From contig NZ_NGVR01000008.1 of the NCBI RefSeq assembly GCF_002777965.1, positions 62,001 through 126,000 on the forward strand: a DNA stretch of 64,000 bases, read 5' to 3'. Origin of the DNA: Proteus columbae. GTDB taxonomy: Bacteria > Pseudomonadota > Gammaproteobacteria > Enterobacterales > Enterobacteriaceae. The first letter of the stretch is position 1; each line of letters begins with the position of its first letter. Under the pieces are notes generated by a model. It was not told where the DNA came from. It made no database searches and was given only the letters and a program-made list of their open reading frames with translations. The position numbers and the translations under genes are program-made. Below, one piece after another: positions 30,410-39,520 of the stretch.

Positions 30410-32584
30410 CTACCAGCGATAACTGATGGACATTTTGATATTTCTACCTTCTTGTGGCACACCTAATGCTGAGAAATATTCCCGATTAAACGCATTGGCG
30501 AGCACTAATGCGGCTTGAATATCTTTATTGTTTTGCGATTGATAACTGATTGAAAAATCGTGAATACCATAGCCCGGATATTGAGTAATAAGCTCTTGCA
30601 TTCGATTTGTGGTTTTACCTTTCACATGAGGCGCTTGTCCGCGATGTGTGCCTTTATTCGCGGTAGTACCAGCGAATTTTCCTGACCACCCTAATGAGAA
30701 TGGGGTTTTAGCGACAGGAAGTTGAATAAAGGTCGTCAGTATTTCAGGGCGAACCGGCGAAATGGTTTCATGTGTGGTTAACTCTAGGGTATGAGTACGG
30801 TTATAACTTAAGCCTAGAGAAATTAATGGGTGTGAATAACGCAGACTAAGATCAATACCTTCAATCATTGCGTTGGGAATATTAAATGCTTGGAGATTTA
30901 ATTTACCCGCAAATGAACTTGAATGCCAAGGACCATAAGTAATGTAATCCTTTGATTTAGTATCAAAATAAGCGGCTTTTAAAATGAGTTTATCTTGTTG
31001 TGATAAAAGCTGTTTAAATGAGAAATCAGCGCCATATTCCCAAGTGCTATTTCTTTCAGGTTTTAAGTTTGGATTAGGCACCCAATGCGCATTAAAAAAA
31101 CCCGCTTTAAAATGGAATGAATCATTAAACATTTCATTTAAAGTTGGCGCACGAAACGCAGTTGAATAGGTAGAATAAAGTTGTAACCAACGTGTTGGTG
31201 TGAAGGCTAACGTGATATTTTCAGTTGTTCCTCGATAACTCGATGTGTGTTTTTCTGCTTGTAATGTTTTAGCCGAAAATTTACTGAAGAAAGGATCAAG
31301 CCCTTCACCAGGTATATTTTTGTAATAGTGATAACGTATACCCGTTGTGAGTGTGAGAGGGAGTGATGGTGTACTGAGAGAGCTTTGCAACCAACCTGCG
31401 ATATAATTCATTTTCGCTAAAGGAAAGTTTTTTGCTTGTTCATTTGACCGCATTTTCTGCTGATAAGCTTCGGTGCCAACAATCACAGATTGATTGAATG
31501 TATCAAACCAATGGATATTGGCACTATCTTCAAATTTAAGTCCGTAAGTCGATTGTGTACGTGCCTCGTATGTACCAACTTTACCTTGGATATTATTTTT
31601 TAATTCAGTGTGAGTGAGCTTTGTATCTGTTAAAAATGTTTGGTTAATATCAAACTGTGAATAGTAAAGATAAGTGGTTAAATCTAACCATGAGTTTGTA
31701 TCAGAAACATAGTGGTGAGTGAGCGCATAATTTTTTTGCTGAGTGTCGCGCTGCATCTGGTTACTTTCATTTTTGCCAAATCCGCCCATTCGATGCAGTA
31801 CTTCTCGTTGTTCACCTGAATTATCATAATGACGAGCTGAAATAATAAGTGTTTGATTTTCAGTTGGATAAAAATAGGCTTTTGCAAAGAAATTTTTAAT
31901 ATGCTCGTGGTTTTCTAATTTATCACCATTAGCAAGACGAATAGGACCACGTTGACGTTGGCTATACGCAAATAAACCTTCTGCAATATCGTGTCTGGCT
32001 GCAATAATGCCACCATAAGAAAAATGGCGATCTGCTGATGAAACTGAGCTAAATAGTTTTGCGCCTAATTTTTTATCCGTACCTAATATGGAGCGAGGAT
32101 CAAGAGTATTAAATGCGACAACTCCTCCCATAGCACCTGCACCATGCAAAGTGGATGCGGAGCCATGTTTTACATCAACACGTCGAATTAAAGAGGGATC
32201 AAGAAAGATACCACCTAAATTATTTATGGTGTTCTCTAGTGGTTGATAAATACCATCAACGAGGATCTTGATACCTTTTTGGTCGTATCCTCGCATCAAA
32301 ATATTCGTGCCATTCGTGATACCGGTTCCTGATAACGTCACACCAGCAACATCTTTTAATATTTCACCAGTAGTTGATGCGGTTTGTGTTTTAGCCGAAG
32401 AAGTATCAATAACAGAGTGAAAGTCTGAGGATCGATTATCGTTATAGCCAATAACAGTAAGGGAGTCCGTTCCTGTATTTTCGAGGTGTGCAGAGGCAAT
32501 AGGGGAATACAGCAGACAAAGTGCCGTTGCTATACTTGAATATTTGAAATGTTTTTTCAGCATACACATACCATAAATATCCAT
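30410..32584 (-). CDS. hmuR1: TonB-dependent heme receptor HmuR1
   Basis: The tandem paralogue of HmuR2, 724 residues. The plug (RGYDQKGIKILVDGIYQPLE; GAMGGVVAFNT), the FRAP box (STAFRAPTLNEMFND) and NPNL box (WVPNPNLKPE) with His between, and the C-terminal SISYRW align with HmuR2, so the pair came from duplication and then diverged. AAGGA stands seven bases before the ATG at 32584; an inner ATG at 32563 would give a more usual signal peptide (MLKKHFKYSSIATALCLLYS). It lies downstream of hmuP and the Fur box. Confidence 0.92.
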   Translation of the reverse strand: MDIYGMCMLKKHFKYSSIATALCLLYSPIASAHLENTGTDSLTVIGYNDNRSSDFHSVIDTSSAKTQTASTTGEILKDVAGVTLSGTGITNGTNILMRGYDQKGIKILVDGIYQPLENTINNLGGIFLDPSLIRRVDVKHGSASTLHGAGAMGGVVAFNTLDPRSILGTDKKLGAKLFSSVSSADRHFSYGGIIAARHDIAEGLFAYSQRQRGPIRLANGDKLENHEHIKNFFAKAYFYPTENQTLIISARHYDNSGEQREVLHRMGGFGKNESNQMQRDTQQKNYALTHHYVSDTNSWLDLTTYLYYSQFDINQTFLTDTKLTHTELKNNIQGKVGTYEARTQSTYGLKFEDSANIHWFDTFNQSVIVGTEAYQQKMRSNEQAKNFPLAKMNYIAGWLQSSLSTPSLPLTLTTGIRYHYYKNIPGEGLDPFFSKFSAKTLQAEKHTSSYRGTTENITLAFTPTRWLQLYSTYSTAFRAPTLNEMFNDSFHFKAGFFNAHWVPNPNLKPERNSTWEYGADFSFKQLLSQQDKLILKAAYFDTKSKDYITYGPWHSSSFAGKLNLQAFNIPNAMIEGIDLSLRYSHPLISLGLSYNRTHTLELTTHETISPVRPEILTTFIQLPVAKTPFSLGWSGKFAGTTANKGTHRGQAPHVKGKTTNRMQELITQYPGYGIHDFSISYQSQNNKDIQAALVLANAFNREYFSALGVPQEGRNIKMSISYRW

Positions 32585-32665
32585 AAAAAGTCCTTGTATA
32601 TGGAGTTATTTAGCTGGCTGCCTAGCTGAGTCGATAGGTGGCTTGCACGTTATTGTCAAAAAAGA

Positions 32666-32848
32666 TTATTTAGTCAGGATCAGTTTTCCTGCTTTAGTTT
32701 GGCGTAGTTGATACAACTCTCCGTTATGTTGAATGTAAACCACGCCATCTTTGCCTAATAATTCAATGCTATTAATAGACTGAATTATTGAAGAATGAGG
32801 GTTCTGTCTGATTAAAGAACTATCCAAATTATTAGCTTTTTTATTCAT
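32666..32848 (-). CDS. hmuP: Hemin uptake protein HmuP
   Basis: A 60-residue cytosolic protein. The C-terminal half contains the HmuP signature (LLGKDGVVYIQHNGELYQLR, then KAGKLILTK). In rhizobia HmuP is a co-activator of heme receptor genes; in enterobacteria its role is less clear. It is the first gene of the heme operon, directly behind the Fur box, and hmuR1 follows after about 80 bases. Confidence 0.9.
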   Translation of the reverse strand: MNKKANNLDSSLIRQNPHSSIIQSINSIELLGKDGVVYIQHNGELYQLRQTKAGKLILTK

Positions 32849-32872
32849 AATACACTAAGAGTAATAAGCGTT

Positions 32873-32896
32873 ATCATTATGATAATCATTATCGTT
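32873..32896. promoter_or_regulatory. Fur box upstream of the heme operon
   Basis: TTATCATTATGATAATCATTATCG holds overlapping GATAAT-type hexamers on both strands, including the core GATAATCATTATC (32883-32895), 25 bases before the hmuP start. This is a strong Fur operator for the whole hmuP-R1-R2-S-T-U-V unit. Confidence 0.9.
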
Positions 32897-33073
32897 AACA
32901 AAAGTGTTTAGACAAGCTTTTTTTAACGTAAATAAGTAAATTTAAGTCATATTGTGAGTAATAAATAGGTAGGTGATGAAATTTAAAACAATGGAATAAA
33001 ATAGGCTGATATTTTACCTGAATATAAAGTCAGAAAGAGGGAGGATCAGGAGGAAGATAATGAATATAAAAGA

Positions 33074-33097
33074 TAAAAGGGGATAAGGATTATCCCC
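33074..33097 (-). terminator. Rho-independent terminator after aroH
   Basis: On the minus strand GGGGATAA-TCC-TTATCCCC is followed by TTTTATCTTTT, directly past the aroH stop. Confidence 0.85.
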
Positions 33098-33109
33098 TTA
33101 AAAATAAGG

Positions 33110-34159
33110 CTATTGAAATCGACTCTCAACGGCTTGTGCTAATAATTCAAGAAGTTGTTCTGTGTCATTCCAGCTTAAACAAGGATCGGTGATAGATTGT
33201 CCATAATTAAGTGGTTTATTTTGCACAACTTTTTGTGAGCCTTCTTGTAAAAAGCTTTCAGCCATCACGCCAACAATCGCTTGTGAGCCATCTTTAATTT
33301 GTTGACCCACATTTCTGGCTACTTCTAATTGACGACGATGAATTTTTTCACAGTTACCATGGCTAAAATCGATAATAAGATGCTCCGGTAAATCCACTTG
33401 TTTTAGTGCATCAACCGCGTCAGCAATATCGCTTGCGTGATAATTCGGTTTTTTACCTCCACGCAGAATAATATGACCATAAGGATTACCACTGGTTTGG
33501 TAAATTGTCATACGACCATTTTTATCTGGAGATAAGAAGGTATGACCAACACGAGCGGCACGAATAGCATCAATTGCAATACGGGTATTGCCATCAGTGC
33601 CATTTTTAAAGCCAACAGGGCAAGAAAGTGCAGAAGCCATTTCACGGTGAACTTGGCTTTCAGTCGTTCTAGCACCAATGGCGCCCCAACTAATTAAATC
33701 TGCAATATATTGGCCTGTGACCATATCGAGAAATTCAGTTGCAGTGGGTAAACCTAACGCATTTATTTCAATTAATAGCTTTCTTGCAAGGCGAATACCT
33801 TCGTTGACGTTGCAAGAGTTATCAAGGTAAGGATCAGAAATTAAACCTTTCCAGCCAATAACTGTTCTCGGTTTTTCAAAGTAAGTTCTCATGACGATTT
33901 CTAAGCGGTCATGATAACGTTCTTTTAGCTGATTAAGCTTAGTGGCGTACTCTTTGGCAGCTTTAGGATCATGAATAGAGCAAGGTCCTACAATCACTAA
34001 TAGTCGCTTGTTTTCGCCGGTAAGGATCGCTTCAATTCGTTTACGTGCTGATGTGATATTTTGGATTATCTCATCAGAAATGGGGAACTCTTTTGCTAAG
34101 GTTTCTGGTGTTACCAGACTGTCTAGCACCTTAGTCCGTAGTTCGTCTGTCTTTAACAT
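33110..34159 (-). CDS. aroH: 3-deoxy-7-phosphoheptulonate synthase (DAHP synthase), AroH type
   Basis: First enzyme of the shikimate pathway; joins PEP and erythrose 4-phosphate. It has 349 residues, with LLVIVGPCSIHDPKAA, the PEP-binding KPRTVIGWKGLISDP, GARTTESQVHRE and the metal-binding DFSHGNCEK. The N terminus LKTDELRTKVLDSLVTPE and the neighbours ppsR-ppsA are those of the tryptophan-sensitive AroH of E. coli, which is why it is not called AroF or AroG. No clear TrpR operator was found in the 120 bases upstream. Confidence 0.88.
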   Translation of the reverse strand: MLKTDELRTKVLDSLVTPETLAKEFPISDEIIQNITSARKRIEAILTGENKRLLVIVGPCSIHDPKAAKEYATKLNQLKERYHDRLEIVMRTYFEKPRTVIGWKGLISDPYLDNSCNVNEGIRLARKLLIEINALGLPTATEFLDMVTGQYIADLISWGAIGARTTESQVHREMASALSCPVGFKNGTDGNTRIAIDAIRAARVGHTFLSPDKNGRMTIYQTSGNPYGHIILRGGKKPNYHASDIADAVDALKQVDLPEHLIIDFSHGNCEKIHRRQLEVARNVGQQIKDGSQAIVGVMAESFLQEGSQKVVQNKPLNYGQSITDPCLSWNDTEQLLELLAQAVESRFQ

Positions 34160-34280
34160 AATTCATCTCAATAAATATACAGGGTAAGTCTACCCAGTGA
34201 TTAAGATCACAATAAACGAAATTCAGCTAATTTCAACAGCGTTCACAGAGAAAAACGAATAAAAAAGTCGCCATAAAGGG

Positions 34281-35147
34281 TTAAAACATTCTTCTTGCTA
34301 ATCCCATAGAATCAATTACCTTGGTTGAAATTTCTTCAACAGAATAATTCGTGGTGTTGAGATAAGGAATATTGTTTTTTCTAAAAAGTGCTTCTACTTC
34401 AGCCAATTCAATTCTGCATTGGCGAATCGATGCATAACGGCTATTCTCGCGACGTTCACCACGAATAGCAGCAAGACGTTCTGGCGCAATGGTTAAGCCA
34501 AATAATTTATGCTGATACTCTTTTAGTTCCGCGGGTAGTTTTAAGAAATCCATATCATCCGCAGTAAATGGATAGTTGGCAGCTTGAATACCAAATTGCA
34601 TTGCTAAATAGAGGCTGGTGGGGGTTTTTCCGCAACGAGAAACACCGATTAAGATCACTTGTGCTTGGTCGAGATTACGTAATGATATGCCATCATCATG
34701 AGAAAGGGTGTATTCGATGGCGGCAATACGAGCATCGTATTTACTAAGATTTTTTTCAGTCAATCCATGAGTTTTATTTAATTTTGGTGATGCTTCGATC
34801 CCCACTTCTTTTTCAAGTGGTATTACGAGAGATTGCACAATATCCTGACAAAAACCTTCACTGCTATTTATTATCTGTTTAACTTCAGGGCTGATAATAG
34901 AATAAAAAACAAGGGGTTTAGCGCCACTCTTTTTATAAATTTCAGAGATTTTCTGTTTTATTTCTTCAGCTCTTTCCACAGTAGAAACAAAAGGTAATGT
35001 ATAACTTTTCATTTTTAATGGAAATTGAGAAAGTACCGCATGGCCTAATACTTCAGCCGTAATCGCTGTACCATCAGAGATAAAAAAGACTGTTCTATCA
35101 ATGGGTTCATTATTATCACAATTAATAGAATTCAAGCTTAATATCAT
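34281..35147 (-). CDS. ppsR: PEP synthetase regulatory protein (bifunctional kinase/pyrophosphorylase)
   Basis: A DUF299 protein that inactivates PpsA by ADP-dependent phosphorylation of a Thr and reactivates it by phosphorolysis. It has 288 residues. It has [24 protein letters not shown] at the start, the P-loop [11 protein letters not shown] (about 165-175), YPFTADDMD and [17 protein letters not shown] C-terminal block. ATG 35147 is preferred over an upstream GTG at 35156 because AAGGTGA stands five bases before it. It is divergent from its target gene ppsA, as in E. coli. Confidence 0.94.
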   Translation of the reverse strand: MILSLNSINCDNNEPIDRTVFFISDGTAITAEVLGHAVLSQFPLKMKSYTLPFVSTVERAEEIKQKISEIYKKSGAKPLVFYSIISPEVKQIINSSEGFCQDIVQSLVIPLEKEVGIEASPKLNKTHGLTEKNLSKYDARIAAIEYTLSHDDGISLRNLDQAQVILIGVSRCGKTPTSLYLAMQFGIQAANYPFTADDMDFLKLPAELKEYQHKLFGLTIAPERLAAIRGERRENSRYASIRQCRIELAEVEALFRKNNIPYLNTTNYSVEEISTKVIDSMGLARRMF

Positions 35148-35242
35148 AACGCTCACCTTTTTTTAGCTGAATTAGCAAATCAAACAATATTATCTAAAGC
35201 ATTTTTAGTGATTATAAAGGATAAAAAAATAAAGTTTTCTGG

Positions 35243-35256
35243 TTGATCGATTCACC
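35243..35256. promoter_or_regulatory. Cra (FruR) site between ppsR and ppsA
   Basis: Read on the minus strand, GGTGAATCGATCAA meets every position of the Cra consensus RSTGAAWCSNTHHW. It lies 110 bases before the ppsA start, where Cra activates ppsA in E. coli. Confidence 0.7.
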
Positions 35257-35365
35257 TTTCTATATTCAGCATCACATTGTGATACGCTTATTTACGTTGT
35301 CATTTTGACAGCGGGTTTTTCTTTTTTTCTCTCTCTCATAATTGTTTAAAAAAGGATTGTTCTCA

Positions 35366-37738
35366 ATGTCCAGCAATAGCCTCACCCCGTGCAATGTGCT
35401 TTGGTATAACCAATTAGGTATGAATGACGTTGATCGTGTTGGTGGGAAAAATGCTTCCCTCGGTGAAATGATCACAAACCTAGCGGAACTGGGTGTTTCT
35501 GTTCCTAATGGGTTTGCTACCACAGCGCAAGCGTTTAATGATTTTCTGGAACAGAGCGGTATCAATCAGCGTATTTATGAATTACTTGATAGTGTTGATG
35601 TTGATGATGTTAATCAACTAGCTCAAGCAGGTAATCAAATTCGCCAGTGGGTAATTGATACACCTTTTACGCCTCAGTTTGAAAAAGATATTCGCGATGC
35701 TTATCTCACATTAAGTGAAGGTGAATCTGAAGCTTCGTTTGCCGTTCGTTCATCTGCGACTGCAGAAGATATGCCTGATGCTTCTTTTGCAGGTCAACAA
35801 GAGACGTTTTTAAACGTTCAAGGTATTGATGCCATACTCGTTGCAATCAAACATGTATTTGCTTCGTTATTTAACGATCGAGCCATCTCTTATCGTGTTC
35901 ACCAAGGTTATGATCACCGTGGTGTTGCATTATCTGCGGGTGTTCAACGTATGGTGCGTTCTGATCTTGCTTCTTCAGGTGTGATGTTTACCATCGATAC
36001 TGAATCTGGCTTTGATCAAGTTGTCTTTATTACATCAGCTTATGGTTTAGGTGAAATGGTTGTACAGGGTGCAGTTAACCCAGATGAGTTCTATGTACAC
36101 AAGCCAACTTTAGCAAAAGGTCTACCATCTATTGTCCGTCGTAATCTTGGTTCTAAAAAGATCCAAATGGTTTACGCAGACAGTGTTGAACATGGTAAAC
36201 AAGTCCGTATCGAAGATACACCAGAGTCACTGCGCAATCGTTTCTCTTTGACTGATAGTGAAGTTCAAGAGCTAGCTAAACAAGCTGTATTGATTGAACG
36301 TCACTATGGTCGTCCAATGGATATAGAATGGGCTAAAGATGGACATAATGGTCGCTTATACATTGTTCAGGCACGTCCAGAAACGGTTCGTTCTAACCAA
36401 CAAGTTATGGAGCGCTATCAATTAAATGAAACTGGCTCTGTTATCATTGAAGGCCGTGCTATTGGTCATCGTATTGGTACTGGTGCCGTCAAAGTTATTC
36501 ATAACTTAAGTGAGATGGATAGAATTGAAGCGGGTGATGTGTTGGTTACTGACATGACAGATCCAGATTGGGAACCTATCATGAAAAAAGCCTCTGCGAT
36601 TGTGACTAATCGTGGTGGCAGAACATGTCACGCCGCAATTATTGCTCGTGAATTAGGTATTCCAGCTGTTGTGGGTTGTGGTGATGCAACAGAATGTATT
36701 ACTGAAGGACAAGTTGTAACAGTTTCTTGTGCTGAAGGTGATACAGGATTTGTTTATGATGGCAAACTGGATTTTTCTATTCAGAGCTCCGCAATCGATA
36801 ATATGCCTGAATTAGGGCTCAAAATCATGATGAACGTCGGCAATCCTGATCGTGCATTCGATTTTGCTGGCCTACCAAATGATGGTGTTGGTCTTGCGCG
36901 TTTAGAATTTATTATTAACCGCATGATTGGTGTGCATCCTCGTGCATTATTAGAGTATGACGACCAAACTGAAGCGCTGAAAGCCGAAATCAATGAAATG
37001 ATGGCAGGCTATGAATCTCCAGTTGAGTATTACATCAGCAAACTAACGGAAGGGATTGCAACATTAGCAGCGGCATTCTGGCCTAAACGCGTTATTGTTC
37101 GTTTATCTGACTTTAAATCTAACGAATATGCCAACTTAGTAGGGGGCGACCGTTATGAGCCAGATGAAGAGAACCCAATGTTAGGATTCCGTGGTGCAGG
37201 GCGTTATGTTTCTGACGATTTCCGTCGCTGTTTCTCGCTTGAATGTGAAGCTGTAAAACGTGTCCGTAATGATATGGGGTTAGAGAATGTTGAAGTAATG
37301 ATCCCATTTGTTCGTACTGTACGCCAAGCGGAAGAAGTGATTGACGAATTAGCGGCAAACGGTTTGAAACGGGGTGAGAACGGCTTAAAAGTCATTATGA
37401 TGTGTGAAATTCCATCAAATGCTTTATTAGCGGATAAATTTTTAGAACACTTTGATGGTTTTTCTATCGGCTCTAACGACATGACCCAATTAACATTAGG
37501 TCTTGACCGAGATTCAGGTGTGGTTTCTGCACTGTTTGATGAACGCAATGATGCAGTGAAAGCATTATTATCAATGGCAATCCAAGCCGCAAAACGTAAT
37601 GGAAAATATGTGGGTATTTGTGGTCAAGGACCTTCTGATCATGAAGATTTTGCACAATGGCTAATGGAAGAGGGAATTGATAGTTTATCGTTAAACCCAG
37701 ATACCGTAATTAAAACTTGGGTAAAATTAGCACAATAG
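35366..37738 (+). CDS. ppsA: Phosphoenolpyruvate synthase
   Basis: Makes PEP from pyruvate and ATP with release of AMP and phosphate; needed for growth on three-carbon acids. It has 790 residues. It carries the ATP-grasp domain ([24 protein letters not shown] at the start), the phosphohistidine domain [23 protein letters not shown] (about 415-440), and the PEP/pyruvate TIM barrel ending GICGQGPSD with the catalytic Cys. ATG 35366 has AAAGGA upstream and the family N terminus; an in-frame TTG at 35342 would add eight residues. Confidence 0.97.
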   Translation: MSSNSLTPCNVLWYNQLGMNDVDRVGGKNASLGEMITNLAELGVSVPNGFATTAQAFNDFLEQSGINQRIYELLDSVDVDDVNQLAQAGNQIRQWVIDTPFTPQFEKDIRDAYLTLSEGESEASFAVRSSATAEDMPDASFAGQQETFLNVQGIDAILVAIKHVFASLFNDRAISYRVHQGYDHRGVALSAGVQRMVRSDLASSGVMFTIDTESGFDQVVFITSAYGLGEMVVQGAVNPDEFYVHKPTLAKGLPSIVRRNLGSKKIQMVYADSVEHGKQVRIEDTPESLRNRFSLTDSEVQELAKQAVLIERHYGRPMDIEWAKDGHNGRLYIVQARPETVRSNQQVMERYQLNETGSVIIEGRAIGHRIGTGAVKVIHNLSEMDRIEAGDVLVTDMTDPDWEPIMKKASAIVTNRGGRTCHAAIIARELGIPAVVGCGDATECITEGQVVTVSCAEGDTGFVYDGKLDFSIQSSAIDNMPELGLKIMMNVGNPDRAFDFAGLPNDGVGLARLEFIINRMIGVHPRALLEYDDQTEALKAEINEMMAGYESPVEYYISKLTEGIATLAAAFWPKRVIVRLSDFKSNEYANLVGGDRYEPDEENPMLGFRGAGRYVSDDFRRCFSLECEAVKRVRNDMGLENVEVMIPFVRTVRQAEEVIDELAANGLKRGENGLKVIMMCEIPSNALLADKFLEHFDGFSIGSNDMTQLTLGLDRDSGVVSALFDERNDAVKALLSMAIQAAKRNGKYVGICGQGPSDHEDFAQWLMEEGIDSLSLNPDTVIKTWVKLAQ

Positions 37739-37760
37739 AATTAATATCATCATTATAAAT

Positions 37761-37790
37761 AAAAGCTCACAATATTATGTGAGCTTTTTT
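37761..37790 (+). terminator. Rho-independent terminator after ppsA
   Basis: AAAAGCTCAC and GTGAGCTTTT pair around an eight-base loop and run into a T tract. Confidence 0.93.
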
Positions 37791-37814
37791 TATACAATTA
37801 TTAAATAATAGGCA

Positions 37815-37941
37815 AAAAAAAAGCCTATCATGGGCTGACAGGCAAAGACTACACACAGCAATATTTTATATTCTTTAATCCCGCCAATTAATCTATTAAT
37901 ATAAACGGCGAAATTATTAATTTGATGAAACATTTGTTTCG
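37815..37941 (-). ncRNA. rprA: RprA small regulatory RNA homologue
   Basis: On the minus strand GCTGTGTGTAGTCTTTGCC is identical to the 3' part of E. coli RprA. It is followed by a terminator stem GCCTGTCA / TGATAGGC and nine T. Upstream, CGCCGTTTATATTAATAG pairs with an AT-rich arm ending TTGGCG, as in the 5' stem of RprA, and GGCGGGATTAAAG replaces the rpoS-pairing region GGAAATCCCCTGAGTG. In E. coli RprA lies next to ydiK as here and activates rpoS translation under Rcs control. The 5' end near 37941 is inferred from a TATAAA box at 37948-37953. Confidence 0.85.
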
Positions 37942-37979
37942 TTGATATTTATATTAAGAGAAATGTGTTAATTATGCTC

Positions 37980-37993
37980 TAAGAATTATCTCA
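37980..37993. promoter_or_regulatory. RcsB-type box upstream of rprA
   Basis: TAAGAATTATCTCA resembles the Rcs box consensus (TaAGaatatTCctA). Its centre is about 45 bases upstream of the inferred rprA start, the spacing used by RcsB as an activator. Confidence 0.6.
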
Positions 37994-38191
37994 ATAAAAA
38001 GAATATTGGTTTATTTAAAATTGAATATAACTTGCTGGTAACAAACAGGTTTAAAAAATGTAATTTGTTTCAGAATGTAAGTTTTAATATAAAAATATAA
38101 TGGTTTATTCCTAAATTGATAATCTTTATTAAACTTTGCTCTGTTATTTTTAGAGCATGTAAGTAGCTACACTTACATGCTCAATTATTAT
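37994..38191. other. AT-rich spacer with perfect hairpin between rprA and ydiK
   Basis: No gene is seen. GAGCATGTAAG (38153-38163) and CTTACATGCTC (38172-38182) form a perfect 11-pair stem with an 8-base loop, ten bases past the ydiK stop. On the minus strand the stem is followed by TAAAAATAAC rather than a T run, so termination of ydiK may be incomplete. Confidence 0.5.
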
Positions 38192-39304
38192 TTATTCTTT
38201 TTCGATAAAGTTTTTATTCATAAATTCTACTGTTTCAGTTAAATCAGGATTCGGTTTTGGTACTTCATTAATCCATGCATTTAATAAACTATGTGCAACA
38301 GCAAGAACAACAGGACCAATAAATAAACCAATCATACCTAATGTTAAAATCCCACCAATAACACCGGTGAGAATTAATACCATAGGCAAATCAGCACCCA
38401 TCTTGATTAAATAAGGCCGTAATACACCATCCATTGTTGCAACAGCACCACCCCAAATCACCATGACAATGCCCCAAGTGGTATCACCCGTCCAAAATAG
38501 CCATAAAATTGAAGGGATCAATACTAATAAAGGGCCAATTTGAGCAAGGCAGCAAATAAACATAATGACGGTTAATACGGTAGCATAAGGTACGCCAGAT
38601 ACAGCAAGGCCGATACCGCCAACAATAGCCTGAATTAAGGCAGTTAAAACGACACCTAATGCAACGGCGCGAATAGACATAGATGCAAGTAAGATTGCAG
38701 CATCACCACGTTGACCTGCTAAACGAATAGCAAAATGGCGCAACCAAGATACGACATTTTCACCTTGTAAAAACAGTAAGCCTGAAAATAACAACATCAC
38801 ACCCAAATGTAGGGCAAATCGACCAATATTTAAGGCTTGAGCGAAAAACCAGTTTGCAGCTTGCCCAACATATGGTTGGATTTTTGAGATTAATGCATTG
38901 CCCCCTGAGACAAGAATAGAGTGCCATGTATCATAAAGCTTGCTTCCTATCATAGGGATATCGTTAAGCCATAATAATTGAGGCGGCTGAATATTCGAGG
39001 GTGATTTCGCTAATTCAATTAAGGGGGCGCTATTATCAATGACACTACTAATTAATAAGATAATAGGGATAACGAAGATCAGTAATATCAAAATCATCAT
39101 TATCATGGTTGATAGCCAACGATATTTTACCCGTTTCTCAATAATAAGAAGTAACGGCCATGTTGCTACAACAATCATTCCAGCCCAAATGAAACCCACA
39201 ATAAAGGGATTTAGGATCCAAAAACTGGCGATAATAAAAAAAGAAATAAAAAGAACAGTGAATAAAACTTTGGGTATATCTGTATGGATCTGCGGTTTTT
39301 CCAT
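38192..39304 (-). CDS. ydiK: AI-2E family membrane transporter YdiK
   Basis: A 370-residue inner-membrane protein with about eight helices in the pattern of the PF01594 family (two N-terminal helices, a long periplasmic segment with amphipathic parts at about 80-150, then a helix bundle containing GVPYATVLTVIMFICCLAQIGPLLVLIPSILWL). The family includes the AI-2 exporter TqsA and sodium/proton antiporters, but the YdiK substrate is unknown. Its position beside rprA and divergent from ydiJ is as in E. coli. Confidence 0.88.
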   Translation of the reverse strand: MEKPQIHTDIPKVLFTVLFISFFIIASFWILNPFIVGFIWAGMIVVATWPLLLIIEKRVKYRWLSTMIMMILILLIFVIPIILLISSVIDNSAPLIELAKSPSNIQPPQLLWLNDIPMIGSKLYDTWHSILVSGGNALISKIQPYVGQAANWFFAQALNIGRFALHLGVMLLFSGLLFLQGENVVSWLRHFAIRLAGQRGDAAILLASMSIRAVALGVVLTALIQAIVGGIGLAVSGVPYATVLTVIMFICCLAQIGPLLVLIPSILWLFWTGDTTWGIVMVIWGGAVATMDGVLRPYLIKMGADLPMVLILTGVIGGILTLGMIGLFIGPVVLAVAHSLLNAWINEVPKPNPDLTETVEFMNKNFIEKE

Positions 39305-39520
39305 GGTTTTAAATCCCTACACGAATAAAAATGCTAGAAGCAGATGAATAAACATTGCAAATATCACGTTGTTTATATCACTACGCAATTTGCCAGAATT
39401 GTATGATAAGGTGAACAGGTATCGGTCTGAAAGTACAAAATGAGGCAAAGTACCTCTTAGTATACATTTCAACATCTAAAATTAAGCAATGTGGACTATT
39501 AGATTAAAGAGCTATAACAA

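Noticed and set aside
34160..34280. TrpR operator in front of aroH
   Set aside because: No CTAG-centred palindrome like the E. coli aroH operator was found; feedback control may remain at protein level only.
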